NCBI GenBank assembly: GCA_947166345.1
Contig: CAMVDU010000002.1
Span: forward strand, 1 to 64,000
DNA from: an uncultured Prevotellaceae bacterium
GTDB taxonomy: Bacteria > Bacteroidota > Bacteroidia > Bacteroidales > Bacteroidaceae
Reading direction: 5' to 3'
DNA length: 64,000 bases
Shown: piece by piece, positions 34,634-44,837 of the stretch
How positions within the stretch are numbered: the first letter of the stretch is position 1
Layout: every line of letters starts with the position of its first letter
The notes under the pieces: generated by a model
Told to the model about the DNA's origin: nothing
The model's input: the letters and a program-made list of their open reading frames with translations, nothing else
Database searches by the model: none
Position numbers and translations under genes: made by a program

Positions 34634-35546
34634 AACGGCTGAGACATACCACGTTTCTGTGTTGCTGAACGAGAGTGTTGACGGGCTGGCTATCCAGCCC
34701 GACGGCGTTTACGTAGATGTCACCTTTGGTGGTGGCGGGCATTCGCGTGAGATACTGCGCCGCCTTGGTGATGGCGGTCGTCTGTTCGGTTTCGATCAAG
34801 ATGCCGATGCAGAACAAAATATCGTCAATGATGATAGATTCACGTTCGTAAGGAGCAACTTTAGATATATCAGTAATTGGATGCGATATTACGGTGTGGA
34901 GCAGATAGATGGGCTGATAGCCGATCTGGGTGTGTCATCGCACCATTTTGATGACGAGACGCGAGGTTTCTCCTTCCGATTCGATGCGCCTTTGGACATG
35001 AGGATGAACAAAAGGGCAGGTGTGACTGCCGCCGATGTGTTGAACGATTATTCAGAAGAACAGCTGGCTGATATCTTCTACATCTACGGAGAACTGAAGA
35101 ATGCCCGAAGGATAGCCGCTGCTGTGGTGAAAAGCCGTAGTCGGCAGCGTATTGAGACAACAGGACAACTATTGGACCTGACCAATGGTCTCTTTGCGCC
35201 GATGACGGAGAAAAAGGAGGTAACCAAGTTGTTTCAGGCCCTGCGTATTGAGGTGAACCACGAAATGGAGGCCTTGAAGGAGATGCTGGCCGATGCCTGT
35301 AGGCTGCTTAGGTCAGGAGGGCGTTTGAGCATCATCACATACCACTCGTTAGAGGACCGTATTGTGAAGAATATGATGCGTTCAGGCAATGCTGAGGGAA
35401 AGGTGGAACAGGACTTTTTCGGAAGGGCAAAAACGCCCCTACACATTATTAATAATAAAGTCATTACACCCTCGGACGAGGAACTTCAGGCAAACCCTCG
35501 AAGCCGTAGTGCAAAATTGAGAATCGCAGAGAAGACAGAGCAATAA
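34626..35546 (+). CDS. rsmH: 16S rRNA (cytosine-1402-N4)-methyltransferase
   Basis: Methylates N4 of C1402 in 16S rRNA. The 306-residue protein has the SAM loop VDVTFGGGGHSREILRRLG, LIADLGVSSHHFDD and RGFSFRFDAPLDMRM, then SYHSLEDR-like TYHSLEDRIVKNMM and the C-terminal NPRSRSAKLRIAEK. These are standard RsmH landmarks. It is translationally coupled to mraZ by an 8-bp overlap and followed 5 bp later by the ftsL-like gene. Confidence 0.96.
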   Translation: MIRTAETYHVSVLLNESVDGLAIQPDGVYVDVTFGGGGHSREILRRLGDGGRLFGFDQDADAEQNIVNDDRFTFVRSNFRYISNWMRYYGVEQIDGLIADLGVSSHHFDDETRGFSFRFDAPLDMRMNKRAGVTAADVLNDYSEEQLADIFYIYGELKNARRIAAAVVKSRSRQRIETTGQLLDLTNGLFAPMTEKKEVTKLFQALRIEVNHEMEALKEMLADACRLLRSGGRLSIITYHSLEDRIVKNMMRSGNAEGKVEQDFFGRAKTPLHIINNKVITPSDEELQANPRSRSAKLRIAEKTEQ

Positions 35547-35551
35547 TTGAT

Positions 35552-35998
35552 ATGGCAAAGATATATAGCAAGAAGGCAGACAAGAAGATGAAGAAGCAGT
35601 CGATATTCCAGCGACTGAAGCAGGAGACCCATGAAGGCGACGATAAGCCCATTGGCTCCCTTCGGTTGCGTGATATCCTGGGTGGCGAGTATCTCGTATC
35701 GTTGGTTCGCAATCAATTGGGACTGATCGTGCTGATAGCAGCCATCACCACTGCCTATGTTGCCTATCGCTATCAATGCCAGCAGGACACCATCGACATC
35801 AATCAGATGGAAATCGAGGTGACCGATGCTAAATACAGGGCTTTGGCCAGTGCCAGTACCCTGACAGAACTCTGTCGGCAGAATAATATTCTGAATGTGT
35901 TGCACGAGAAGGGTGACTCACTCTTGCAGCCTAGCAAGCAGCCGCCGTTTAATGTGTTTGTGCCAGAACAGAAGAAGGAACAGAAAACAAAGAAATAG
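35552..35998 (+). CDS. FtsL-like division protein
   Basis: A 148-residue single-pass membrane protein in the standard FtsL position between rsmH and the PBP. A basic cytoplasmic part (about 1-55) is followed by one membrane helix (about 58-77; LGLIVLIAAITTAYVAYRY) and a short periplasmic coiled-coil-like segment, ending in a basic tail. FtsL proteins diverge strongly, so the call rests on position, topology and size. It should bind FtsB-like partners and activate the septal PBP-FtsW pair. Confidence 0.75.
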   Translation: MAKIYSKKADKKMKKQSIFQRLKQETHEGDDKPIGSLRLRDILGGEYLVSLVRNQLGLIVLIAAITTAYVAYRYQCQQDTIDINQMEIEVTDAKYRALASASTLTELCRQNNILNVLHEKGDSLLQPSKQPPFNVFVPEQKKEQKTKK

Positions 35999-36007
35999 TG
36001 TAGGGTT

Positions 36008-38176
36008 ATGAGTAAGTTCAATAAGGACAAGGTGATGCCACGCTATATGGCTTTGGCTGTGGTGTTGACGCTGATAGGCTTTGCCGTGATTGGTAAGGCT
36101 GCTTATATCATGACCGTCAAGAAAAGCTACTGGTCTGTGGTGGCCAACCAACAGAAGAACGACAGCGACAGCATACGCCCCAATCGCGGTAATATCCTGA
36201 GCTGCGACGGACAACTGTTGGCCAGCAGTATTCCCGAATATCGCGTATTCATCGACTTCTGTGCAGGCGATCCCAAGGATACGGCTTGGACTAACAAGCG
36301 CGAAGCCTTGTGGAACGAAAAATTGGACAGTATCTGTATGGGTCTGCACCAGCTGTTCCCCTCAAAGACTGAAGAAGAACACAAGCAGCACCTTGTGGAA
36401 GGACATGATGCCAAGAAACGTCACTGGCCTGTCGTGAAGGGCAATATCACCTATAATGAGTTTATGGAAATCAAAGCTCTGCCCTACTTGAGTCTTCCTA
36501 AGAACAAAGGTGGCTTCCATTACGAAAAGCAGGAGGCTCGTCGTCGTCCTTTTGGTAATATGGCAGTACGTACTATTGGTGATGTTTATGGCGGAAAAGA
36601 CTCAGCTCGCTGTGGTATCGAGTTGTCATTCGATAGTATCTTACGTGGTAAGAAGGGCCTTAAATATACAGAGAAAGTCCGCAACAAGTTTGTTGATAGG
36701 GTTCTGGTGCCGGCTCAGGATGGTGCCGACATCATTACAACTTTAGATGTAGGCATTCAGGATATAGCAGAAAACGCTGTGGTCAGGGAACTGAAGGAAA
36801 TTGAGGCCGACTTGGGACTGGCTATTGTTATGGAAGTTGAGACGGGTGATGTGAAAGCCCTCGTCAACATGACACGTATGCCCGATGGCAGTTACAAAGA
36901 GGTGCAGAACAATGCCTTGTCATATATGCGTGAGCCAGGCTCGGTGTTCAAGACTGCCTCTATCATGGTGGCCCTTGATGATGGTGTGTGCGATACGTTC
37001 AAAACGGTCGATACAGGCAAGGGCGTCTGGAAAATGTATGGCAGTTGGATGCGCGACCATAATGCCCATCGAGGCGGCTATGGTATGATGACGCTGCCCA
37101 AGACGTTGGAGTTCAGTTCCAATATTGGTGTGAGCCGCATTATTGACGAATACTATAGCAAGCAGCCGGAGAAGTTCGTGGAAGGCCTGCGTCGCATAGG
37201 CATTGCAACCGACTTGCAGTTGCCCTTTGCCGAGTACAAGGCTCCCAATATCCGTATGCCCGAGCGTAATGAGAAAGGCCGTATCATAGGACGTTGGTAT
37301 AAGACCACCCTGCCGTGGATGAGTATTGGCTATGAGACACAGGTGCCTCCTATCTCTACCGTCACTTTCTACAATGCTATTGCCAACAATGGTCGTATGA
37401 TGCGTCCACGTTTTGTCAAGGCCTTGCAGAAGGACGGAAAGATTATTAAGGAATATCCGCCAGAGGTAATCAAGGAGCAGATAGCCAAGCCTTCAACGAT
37501 TGCCACCATGCAGACCATTCTGGAACATGTAGTCAGTCAGGGACTGGGTAAACCTGCATGGCCACGTACCTTCCCTGTATCGGGAAAGACTGGTACTGCC
37601 CAGATTGCTGATGAGAGTGGTGGTTACCACTCAGGCGTAAAGCGCTATTGGCTGAGCTTCGTGGGCTATTTCCCGTCCAATGCTCCCCGTTATTCGTGTA
37701 TCGTCTGTATTCAGAAGAATCGCTCTGGATCGGGAGGCGGAATGAGTGGTGTTGTGTTCCGTGAGATTGCGGAGAAGGTGATGGCAAAGAGCTTGAAGAT
37801 GCATGTCGAGGACGCGCGTAATCCACAGGCCTCATTAACACCAGAGGTTAAGAACGGCGATGTGCAGGCAGCCAATGTAGTGCTAAACCAATTCAATGTG
37901 AAGACGGTCAGCGATTGGAGCGGCAATAGCATTGATGGTACTGCGGTATGGGGTAATGCCACACACAACAATAGTGAGGTGACGCTCACCAGGGTCGAGC
38001 AGGACAACTATGTGATGCCTAACGTTTATGGCATGGGTGCCCGCGATGCCGTGTTCCTTTTGGAAAAACGCGGTGTGAAAGCAGTACTCAAGGGGCGTGG
38101 CAGTGTGAAAAGTCAGAGTATTCCTGCTGGAACATCTTTGGAGGGTGGAATGGTTTGTGAACTGATACTTGGATAA
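36008..38176 (+). CDS. Septal penicillin-binding protein (FtsI-like) with PASTA domain
   Basis: A class B peptidoglycan transpeptidase of 722 residues. One N-terminal membrane helix (about 13-35) leads into a PBP dimer domain. The transpeptidase domain shows [12 protein letters not shown] (active-site Ser), [11 protein letters not shown] (SxN) and SGKTGTAQI (KTG). A single PASTA domain forms the C-terminus (about 660-722; [21 protein letters not shown]). It sits between the ftsL-like gene and murE. It probably performs septal cross-linking with FtsW. Confidence 0.93.
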   Translation: MSKFNKDKVMPRYMALAVVLTLIGFAVIGKAAYIMTVKKSYWSVVANQQKNDSDSIRPNRGNILSCDGQLLASSIPEYRVFIDFCAGDPKDTAWTNKREALWNEKLDSICMGLHQLFPSKTEEEHKQHLVEGHDAKKRHWPVVKGNITYNEFMEIKALPYLSLPKNKGGFHYEKQEARRRPFGNMAVRTIGDVYGGKDSARCGIELSFDSILRGKKGLKYTEKVRNKFVDRVLVPAQDGADIITTLDVGIQDIAENAVVRELKEIEADLGLAIVMEVETGDVKALVNMTRMPDGSYKEVQNNALSYMREPGSVFKTASIMVALDDGVCDTFKTVDTGKGVWKMYGSWMRDHNAHRGGYGMMTLPKTLEFSSNIGVSRIIDEYYSKQPEKFVEGLRRIGIATDLQLPFAEYKAPNIRMPERNEKGRIIGRWYKTTLPWMSIGYETQVPPISTVTFYNAIANNGRMMRPRFVKALQKDGKIIKEYPPEVIKEQIAKPSTIATMQTILEHVVSQGLGKPAWPRTFPVSGKTGTAQIADESGGYHSGVKRYWLSFVGYFPSNAPRYSCIVCIQKNRSGSGGGMSGVVFREIAEKVMAKSLKMHVEDARNPQASLTPEVKNGDVQAANVVLNQFNVKTVSDWSGNSIDGTAVWGNATHNNSEVTLTRVEQDNYVMPNVYGMGARDAVFLLEKRGVKAVLKGRGSVKSQSIPAGTSLEGGMVCELILG

Positions 38177-38186
38177 TAATAGAGGT

Positions 38187-39641
38187 ATGAAACTGAAAGA
38201 TATCATCAATGACATTCATGTCGTCACCACCGTTGGTGACACCAACATCGATATCTGCGATGTGGATATTGATTCGCGTAAAGTCGGCCCCGGACATCTG
38301 TTTGTAGCCATTAAAGGTACACAGACCGATGGGCATCAATATATAGGAAAGGCCGTTGAACAGGGTGCTGCTGCTATCCTGTGCGAAGAGATGCCTGGCG
38401 AGCTCCACGATGGTGTCTGCTATGTGCAGGTGGCGTCAACGGAACAGGCTGTGGGTCTTGTGGCTACCATTTTCCAGGGCGACCCTTCTTCCAAACTTAA
38501 GCTGGTAGGTGTTACGGGTACTAATGGTAAGACAACCATCGCCACCTTATTATATAATATGTTCCGTGGCTTTGGCTTCAAGTGTGGTCTGCTGTCAACT
38601 GTATGCAATTACATTGAGGGTGAGCCTGTACCCGCTTCCCATACGACGCCCGATCCTATTGAGCTGAACCGTCTGTTAGGCTGTATGGTTGCGGCTGGAT
38701 GTCAGTATGTATTCATGGAGTGCTCCAGTCATGCCATCGCCCAGCAGCGTATCGGTGGATTGAAGTTTGCTGGTGGTATCTTTACCAATCTTACGCGCGA
38801 TCATTTGGACTATCACAAGACTGTTGAGAACTATCGTGATGCTAAGAAAGCCTTCTTCGACATGTTGCCCAAAGGTAGCTTTGCCATCACCAATGCCGAT
38901 GACAAGAACGGCATGTATATGGTCCAGAATACCAAGGCACAGGTGAAGACCTATTCTGTTCGTGCAATGGCCGACTTCAGGGCTCGTATCGTGGAGTGCC
39001 ATTTCGAGGGAATGTACTTGGAAATCAACGGCAAAGAGGTGGGCGTGCAGTTTATTGGCAAGTTCAATGTCAGCAACCTCCTGGCTGTATATGGCGCAGC
39101 AGTGATGTTGGGTCAGAAGCCTGAAGATGTCTTAGTGATGTTAAGTACCCTGAAGAGTGTGGCAGGTCGTCTAGAGCCGATCCATTCGCCCGAAGGCTAT
39201 ACGGCTGTCGTCGATTATGCTCATACGCCCGATGCTCTTGAGAATGTTCTGAAGGCCATCCATGAAGTGCTTGACGGCAAGAACGGACAGATTATTACTG
39301 TTTGCGGAGCTGGCGGCAATCGTGACAAAGGCAAGCGTCCTCTCATGGCTCAGGAAGCTGTCAAACAGAGCGACCGTGTCATCATTACCAGTGACAATCC
39401 CCGTTTCGAGGAGCCACAGGATATCATCAACGATATGTTGGCTGGTCTCGATGCCAAGCAGATGAAGAAGGTGGTCACTATCGTAGATCGTCGTGAGGCC
39501 ATCCGTACAGCCTGTATGATGGCTCAACAAGGCGATGTCATCTTGATTGCTGGTAAGGGCCATGAGGACTATCAGGAGATCAAAGGCGTGAAACACCACT
39601 TTGACGACCGTGAGGTGGTAAGGGAAATCTTTTCAGAATAA
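38187..39641 (+). CDS. murE: UDP-MurNAc-tripeptide ligase MurE
   Basis: Adds meso-diaminopimelate to UDP-MurNAc-L-Ala-D-Glu. The 484-residue protein shows the ATP-binding loop [21 protein letters not shown] and the DNPR motif (SDNPRFEEP), which marks diaminopimelate rather than lysine as substrate. ATG 38187 is used; a TTG at 38169 is unlikely. Its last unit of coding sequence and the next gap form a nonamer array. Confidence 0.95.
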   Translation: MKLKDIINDIHVVTTVGDTNIDICDVDIDSRKVGPGHLFVAIKGTQTDGHQYIGKAVEQGAAAILCEEMPGELHDGVCYVQVASTEQAVGLVATIFQGDPSSKLKLVGVTGTNGKTTIATLLYNMFRGFGFKCGLLSTVCNYIEGEPVPASHTTPDPIELNRLLGCMVAAGCQYVFMECSSHAIAQQRIGGLKFAGGIFTNLTRDHLDYHKTVENYRDAKKAFFDMLPKGSFAITNADDKNGMYMVQNTKAQVKTYSVRAMADFRARIVECHFEGMYLEINGKEVGVQFIGKFNVSNLLAVYGAAVMLGQKPEDVLVMLSTLKSVAGRLEPIHSPEGYTAVVDYAHTPDALENVLKAIHEVLDGKNGQIITVCGAGGNRDKGKRPLMAQEAVKQSDRVIITSDNPRFEEPQDIINDMLAGLDAKQMKKVVTIVDRREAIRTACMMAQQGDVILIAGKGHEDYQEIKGVKHHFDDREVVREIFSE

Positions 39642-39668
39642 TCGGAATACTTAGAATACTCAGATAAT
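39633..39668. repeat. Nonamer array spanning the murE stop to mraY start
   Basis: TCAGAATAA (containing the murE stop), TCGGAATAC, TTAGAATAC and TCAGATAAT abut the mraY ATG at 39669. The 27-bp gap equals exactly three units. Confidence 0.9.
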
Positions 39669-40940
39669 ATGCTATACTATCTCTTCAGATTCTTAGAACA
39701 GTTCAATATTCCGGGCAGCCACCTGTGGAGCTATATCTCGTTCCGTGCGTTGTTGGCACTGATTCTCTCGCTCCTTATTTCGGCATGGTTTGGTGAGTAT
39801 TTCATCAAATGGATGCGCCGTCGTAAGATATTTGAGACAGAGCGTGATCCTAGTATCGACCCCTTTGGTGTCGAGAAAAAGGGCGTGCCCACGATGGGAG
39901 GTGTCATTATCATCGTGTCGCTGTTGGTACCCGTCCTGCTGTTAGGACGTATGCGCAACATCTATCTGCTTCTGATGATTATCACCACCGTATGGCTGGG
40001 ATTTTTGGGCTTCCTTGATGACTATATCAAGGTATTCAAGGGCGATAAGGCAGGACTGAAGGGAAAATACAAGATAGTAGGACAGGTCAGTATAGGCTTT
40101 ATCGTTGGTATTGCACTTTATCTGAGTCCTGATGCCGTGATGCGAGAGAATATCAGCGAACCACAGCAGAACAAGACAGAGGTTGTCCAACACGAACAAG
40201 AAGCCCATAAGTCGTTAAAGACCACTGTGCCTTTCGTAAAGAACCACAACCTGAGCTATTCCGACCTGATGTCTTTCGTTGGTGAGCACAAGGTGGCTGC
40301 AGGTTGGATTCTCTTTGTTATCATGACTATTATCGTGGTGACGGCTGTGTCGAACGGTGCCAACTTGAACGATGGTATGGATGGAATGTGTGCAGGTAAT
40401 TCGGCCATTATAGGTGTGGCGTTAGGTATACTGGCCTATGTATCATCCCACATCGGCTATGCCTCCTATTTCGACATTATGTATATTCCCCACTCAGAGG
40501 AACTGGTTATCTTCCTTTGTGCCTTTGTGGGAGCCATGATAGGTTTCCTTTGGTACAACGCCTATCCTGCCCAGATCTTTATGGGTGACACGGGTTCACT
40601 GACCATTGGCGGTATTATCGGCGTTTGTGCAGTCATCATCCATAAAGAGTTGTTGCTGCCCATCCTCTGTGGTATCTTCTTCGTTGAAAGCGTCAGTGTC
40701 ATCATCCAGACACAATGGTTCAAGTTCATGAAGAAAAAGGGTAAGCGTGTGCGCGTCTTCCGCGCAACGCCTATTCACGATACGTTCCGTAAGCTCGACT
40801 CCCAACTCGACCAGACATCGACCTACCTGCTGAAGGGCTGGCCACATCGTCCGTTCCATGAGTCGAAAATTACCATCCGCTTTTGGATTACTACCATCAT
40901 CCTGGCGGCTATTGCTATCATTACATTGAAGATAAGATAA
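39669..40940 (+). CDS. mraY: Phospho-MurNAc-pentapeptide transferase MraY
   Basis: Transfers phospho-MurNAc-pentapeptide to undecaprenyl phosphate, giving lipid I. The 423-residue protein has about 10 membrane helices with family landmarks KKGVPTMGG, GFLDDYIKVFKGDKAGLKGK, NGANLNDGMDGM and YNAYPAQIFMGDTGSLTIGG. A soluble insertion of about 60 residues near residues 155-200 (MRENISEPQ onward) separates two helices, which seems usual in Bacteroidetes. murD follows 7 bp later. Confidence 0.96.
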   Translation: MLYYLFRFLEQFNIPGSHLWSYISFRALLALILSLLISAWFGEYFIKWMRRRKIFETERDPSIDPFGVEKKGVPTMGGVIIIVSLLVPVLLLGRMRNIYLLLMIITTVWLGFLGFLDDYIKVFKGDKAGLKGKYKIVGQVSIGFIVGIALYLSPDAVMRENISEPQQNKTEVVQHEQEAHKSLKTTVPFVKNHNLSYSDLMSFVGEHKVAAGWILFVIMTIIVVTAVSNGANLNDGMDGMCAGNSAIIGVALGILAYVSSHIGYASYFDIMYIPHSEELVIFLCAFVGAMIGFLWYNAYPAQIFMGDTGSLTIGGIIGVCAVIIHKELLLPILCGIFFVESVSVIIQTQWFKFMKKKGKRVRVFRATPIHDTFRKLDSQLDQTSTYLLKGWPHRPFHESKITIRFWITTIILAAIAIITLKIR

Positions 40941-40952
40941 TGAAATAATGAA
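40937..40952. repeat. Octamer duplication across the mraY-murD junction
   Basis: Two abutting copies of ATAATGAA place the mraY stop in the first copy and the murD ATG in the second. The same octamer builds the nnr-DUF4831 gap at 55713-55744. Confidence 0.75.
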
Positions 40953-42279
40953 AAGGATTGTTGTTTTAGGAGCAGGCGAGAGTGGTGCAGGTGCCGCTGT
41001 TCTGGCCAAGAAACAGGGTTTCGACGTGTTTGTTTCAGACATGTCGAAGATAGCACCGCGTTATCAGCAGATGCTGAACGACAGAGGTATTACCTGGGAA
41101 GAAGGTCACCATACAGAAGAACTGATACTCAATGCCGACGAGATTATCAAGAGCCCTGGCATACCCGATACGGCTCCAATGGTCAGAAAAGCTATTGAAA
41201 AGAATATCCCTATCATCAGCGAGATTGAGTTTGCAGGACGCTATACCAACTCCAAGATGATTTGTATCACAGGCTCAAACGGTAAGACGACCACTACCAG
41301 CCTTATCTACCATATCTTCAAAACGGCTGGTTATGATGCAGGTCTGGCTGGTAATATCGGAAATTCCTTGGCTCTTCAGGTTGCCGAGGATCCGCATGAA
41401 TACTACATCATCGAACTCAGCTCCTTCCAGCTGGACAATATGTACAACTTCCGTGCCAACATCGCCGTTCTGCTGAATATCACCCCTGACCATCTGGATC
41501 GCTATAATTTTGAAATGCAGAACTATGTGGATGCAAAGATGCGAATTATCCAGAACCAGACCAAGGACGATGCCTTCGTCTATTGGAATGATGATCCTAT
41601 TATCCGTCGCGAGTTGGAGAAGTACGATATCAAAGCTATCCAGTATCCGTTCTCTGAGCTGAAGGAAAAAGGTTCTATTGGTTATATCGAACAGGGACAG
41701 TACGTCGTTGAGCAGCCTGAGCCGTTTAATATGGAACAGGAGACGCTGAGTCTGACCGGCCGTCATAACATCTACAATTCCCTGGCAGCTGGTATCACGG
41801 GTAATATCGCAGGTATTAAGAAAGATGTCATCCGCAGGAGCTTGAGCGACTTCCCTGGTGTAGAACATCGTTTGGAACGTGTGACTACTGTACGTGGTGT
41901 CAATTACGTGAACGACTCGAAAGCTACCAATGTTGATGCCTGTTGGTATGCGCTCGACTCCATGAAGACGCGTGTGGTACTGATTATTGGCGGTAAGGAC
42001 AAGGGCAACGACTATGCCCCTATCATTCCCTTGGTGAAAGAGAAATGCTCAGGACTAGTCTATCTGGGAGCTGACAATGCCAAACTGCACCAGAATTTTG
42101 ACCGTCTGGGTATTCCTGTGCGTGATACGCACTCTATGAAGGAGTGCGTCGCTGCCTGCTATGAGTTGGCTCAACCCGGTGAGACTGTCCTGCTCTCCCC
42201 CTGTTGTGCCAGTTTCGATCTATTCAAGAATATGGAGGACCGTGGCGAGCAGTTCAAGGAGTTGGTAAGAAATCTGTAA
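40948..42279 (+). CDS. murD: UDP-MurNAc-L-alanine-D-glutamate ligase MurD
   Basis: Adds D-glutamate to UDP-MurNAc-L-Ala. The 443-residue protein starts RIVVLGAGESGAGAAVLAK, has the ATP loop ITGSNGKTTTTSL, the segment LSSFQLDNM and HRLERVTTVRGVNYVNDSKATN, then KGNDYAPIIP. All domains of the Mur ligase family are complete. A 52-bp gap precedes ftsW; it has a small imperfect hairpin (TTATCCCGT with ACGGATAA), probably not a terminator. Confidence 0.96.
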   Translation: MKRIVVLGAGESGAGAAVLAKKQGFDVFVSDMSKIAPRYQQMLNDRGITWEEGHHTEELILNADEIIKSPGIPDTAPMVRKAIEKNIPIISEIEFAGRYTNSKMICITGSNGKTTTTSLIYHIFKTAGYDAGLAGNIGNSLALQVAEDPHEYYIIELSSFQLDNMYNFRANIAVLLNITPDHLDRYNFEMQNYVDAKMRIIQNQTKDDAFVYWNDDPIIRRELEKYDIKAIQYPFSELKEKGSIGYIEQGQYVVEQPEPFNMEQETLSLTGRHNIYNSLAAGITGNIAGIKKDVIRRSLSDFPGVEHRLERVTTVRGVNYVNDSKATNVDACWYALDSMKTRVVLIIGGKDKGNDYAPIIPLVKEKCSGLVYLGADNAKLHQNFDRLGIPVRDTHSMKECVAACYELAQPGETVLLSPCCASFDLFKNMEDRGEQFKELVRNL

Positions 42280-42331
42280 TTAATAAACCTGACAATCGGT
42301 TATCCCGTCATTAACGGATAAAAAGAAAGGA

Positions 42332-43663
42332 ATGAAGAAAAAAATAGGCGACCTCATTATGGGTGACAAGGGTATATGGACCGTGTTCCTGTTCCTTTGT
42401 CTCATCAGTGTCATTGAAGTGTTCTCGGCTTCAAGCACGCTGACCTATAAGAGCCAGAATTATATGAGTCCCATGATTTATCATGTGGGCACCCTGTTCG
42501 TAGGTGTGATAGTGACTGTCATTACCGTCAGAATTCCGTGTCGCTATTTCAAACTGATCACTCCACTAATGCTTCTGATTTCCTTTGCTACCTTGCTATG
42601 GGTATGGCTATGGGGTGAAAGTATTAATGGCGCCAACCGTGTCATCCAGTTACCAGGATTCACCTTCCAGCCCTCGGAGATAGCAAAGGGTACATTGGTA
42701 CTTACTACAGCCCAGATTCTCAGTGCTATGCAACGTGAGAATGGTAGCGGAGCCGATGAAAAGGCTATGAAGTATATTCTAACTGCCGCCCTTCCATTCC
42801 TGCTTCTTATAGGCGTGGAGAATCTCTCAACGGCAGCTCTGATCTTCATGGTTATCTTCGTGATGATGTTTATTGGCCGAGTCCCCATGCAACAGATGGG
42901 TAAGTTGATGGGTGGTCTGGTGTTGCTCATTGGTATAGTGCTCACACTGACACTTACCCTTGGAGGTATTGAGGACGACAGTGAGAAAAGTCAGACTAGC
43001 GAGCAGACAACGGAACAGATTATCGATGGACAGCCTGTGACGGTAAGTGAGGCAGAGCCAGAAGATGATGGGCTCTTCAAGAAGATATTCCACCGCTTCT
43101 CCACTTGGCGCAACCGTATTGTCAGTCACTCTGACACTAAGGATGTGCCGCCAGAGAAATATAATGTGCAGGAGAACTTCCAGGTTGCTCATGCCAACTT
43201 TGCCATTGCATCGTCAGGTATATTGGGCAAGGGACCAGGTAACTCCGTTGAACGTGACTATCTGCCACAGGCCTTCTCTGACTTCATTTTTGCCATTATC
43301 ATTGAGGAAATGGGCATCATTGGTGCCTTTGCAGTAGTATTCCTTTATATCATCTTGCTCTTCCGAACGGCTCGCATCGCCAGTCGTTGCGAGAATAATT
43401 TCCCAGCCTTGCTTGTCATGGGACTGGCTTTGATGTTAGTATTCCAGGCTGTCATCAATATGATGGTGGCTGTTGGGCTGATGCCTGTCACAGGTCAGCC
43501 CTTGCCGCTTGTCTCAAAGGGTGGTACGTCAACGATTGTCAACTGTGCTTACATCGGCATGATCCTCAGTGTCAGTCATACTGCTCGTAAAAAGGAATTA
43601 CAGAAGAAGGCTCAAGCCACTAAGGCAACAATAGAACTTGAAAATAACGATGATGATATATGA
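42332..43663 (+). CDS. ftsW: Septal glycosyltransferase FtsW
   Basis: A SEDS-family peptidoglycan glycan polymerase of 443 residues with about 10 membrane segments. Landmarks are INGANRVIQLPGFTFQPSEIAKG, GILGKGPGNSVERDYLPQAFSD and GLMPVTGQPLPLVSKGGTS. A hydrophilic stretch of about 60 residues (about 212-275), rich in acidic residues, is inserted before the large periplasmic loop. Its stop overlaps the murG start by 4 bp. Confidence 0.95.
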   Translation: MKKKIGDLIMGDKGIWTVFLFLCLISVIEVFSASSTLTYKSQNYMSPMIYHVGTLFVGVIVTVITVRIPCRYFKLITPLMLLISFATLLWVWLWGESINGANRVIQLPGFTFQPSEIAKGTLVLTTAQILSAMQRENGSGADEKAMKYILTAALPFLLLIGVENLSTAALIFMVIFVMMFIGRVPMQQMGKLMGGLVLLIGIVLTLTLTLGGIEDDSEKSQTSEQTTEQIIDGQPVTVSEAEPEDDGLFKKIFHRFSTWRNRIVSHSDTKDVPPEKYNVQENFQVAHANFAIASSGILGKGPGNSVERDYLPQAFSDFIFAIIIEEMGIIGAFAVVFLYIILLFRTARIASRCENNFPALLVMGLALMLVFQAVINMMVAVGLMPVTGQPLPLVSKGGTSTIVNCAYIGMILSVSHTARKKELQKKAQATKATIELENNDDDI

Positions 43664-44796
43664 TGAATAAACAAGTGAGAATCATTATCAGCGGTGGTGG
43701 AACGGGTGGTCACATCTTCCCTGCCATCAGCATTGCCAATGCTATTCGTGAATTGTGTCCTGACAGCGAGATACTGTTTGTTGGAGCAGAAGGACGCATG
43801 GAGATGCAGCGTGTGCCACAGGCTGGTTATGAAATCAAGGGTCTGCCCATTATGGGTTTTGACCGCAAGAACCTGCTGAAGAATTTTAAGGTCCTCTACA
43901 AAGTATGGAAGAGTCAGCGAATGGCGAAGCGTATTATCAAGACTTTCAAACCTATGGTTGCGGTTGGCGTTGGTGGATATGCTAGTGGACCTACTCTCAA
44001 TAAGGCTGCAGACATGGGCATTCCTTGTCTGATACAAGAACAGAACTCTTATGCAGGTGTAACCAACAAACTGTTGGCTAAGAAAGCTCAGAAGATATGT
44101 GTCGCTTATGAAGGTATGGAGCGCTTCTTCCCTGCTGATAAGATCATGCTGACGGGCAACCCCGTACGTCAGGATTTGTTTGATACAAAGCTGACACGAG
44201 AAGAGGCTCTCAAGAGTTTTGGTCTGCCTACTAACAAGAAAACGGTGCTTATCATGGGTGGCAGCCTTGGCGCCCGTACACTCAATGATAGTGTCTTGCA
44301 GAACCTTGAACTCATCCGGAAGCACGATGATGTGCAGTTCATCTGGCAGACGGGAAAGTACTATTATGAACAGATGGACAGCATCATGCAGAGCCGTGGT
44401 TTTACGCATGATGATCCCTCATGCAATATCGTGTGGACCGACTTCCTTGATATGCGTGCAGGCTATCGTGCAGCCGACATCGTGGTGAGCCGAGCTGGAG
44501 CCAGCAGTATCAGCGAGATGTGTCTGTTGGGTAAGCCCGTCATCCTGGTTCCCAGTCCCAATGTGGCAGAGGACCATCAGACGAAGAATGCAATGGCATT
44601 GGTTGACCGTCAGGCAGCCATCTATGTGAAAGACAGCGAAGCACCCAGTCGCTTGATTCGTACTGCCTTAGATTGCGTTGAAGATGCTGCTTTGCTTGAG
44701 TCGCTCAGCGAGAATATCCGAAGGATGGCTTTGCCTAATTCGGCTCGAATCATTGCGCAGGAAGTTTTGAAATTATGTGATAATAGAAAGGCCTAG
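43660..44796 (+). CDS. murG: Undecaprenyldiphospho-muramoylpentapeptide beta-N-acetylglucosaminyltransferase
   Basis: Converts lipid I to lipid II. The 378-residue GT28 enzyme has ISGGGTGGHIFPAISIAN at the N-terminus, VGVGGYASGP, QEQNSYAGVTNKLL, GGSLGARTLNDSV, and SRAGASSISEMCLLGKPVILVPSP. The start overlaps the ftsW stop (ATGA), so translation is likely coupled; a second ATG directly follows. Confidence 0.96.
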   Translation: MMNKQVRIIISGGGTGGHIFPAISIANAIRELCPDSEILFVGAEGRMEMQRVPQAGYEIKGLPIMGFDRKNLLKNFKVLYKVWKSQRMAKRIIKTFKPMVAVGVGGYASGPTLNKAADMGIPCLIQEQNSYAGVTNKLLAKKAQKICVAYEGMERFFPADKIMLTGNPVRQDLFDTKLTREEALKSFGLPTNKKTVLIMGGSLGARTLNDSVLQNLELIRKHDDVQFIWQTGKYYYEQMDSIMQSRGFTHDDPSCNIVWTDFLDMRAGYRAADIVVSRAGASSISEMCLLGKPVILVPSPNVAEDHQTKNAMALVDRQAAIYVKDSEAPSRLIRTALDCVEDAALLESLSENIRRMALPNSARIIAQEVLKLCDNRKA

Positions 44797-44837
44797 TGGC
44801 CCTCGACGTCCCCGAAGCCTTAGAAAAAATAAAAACA

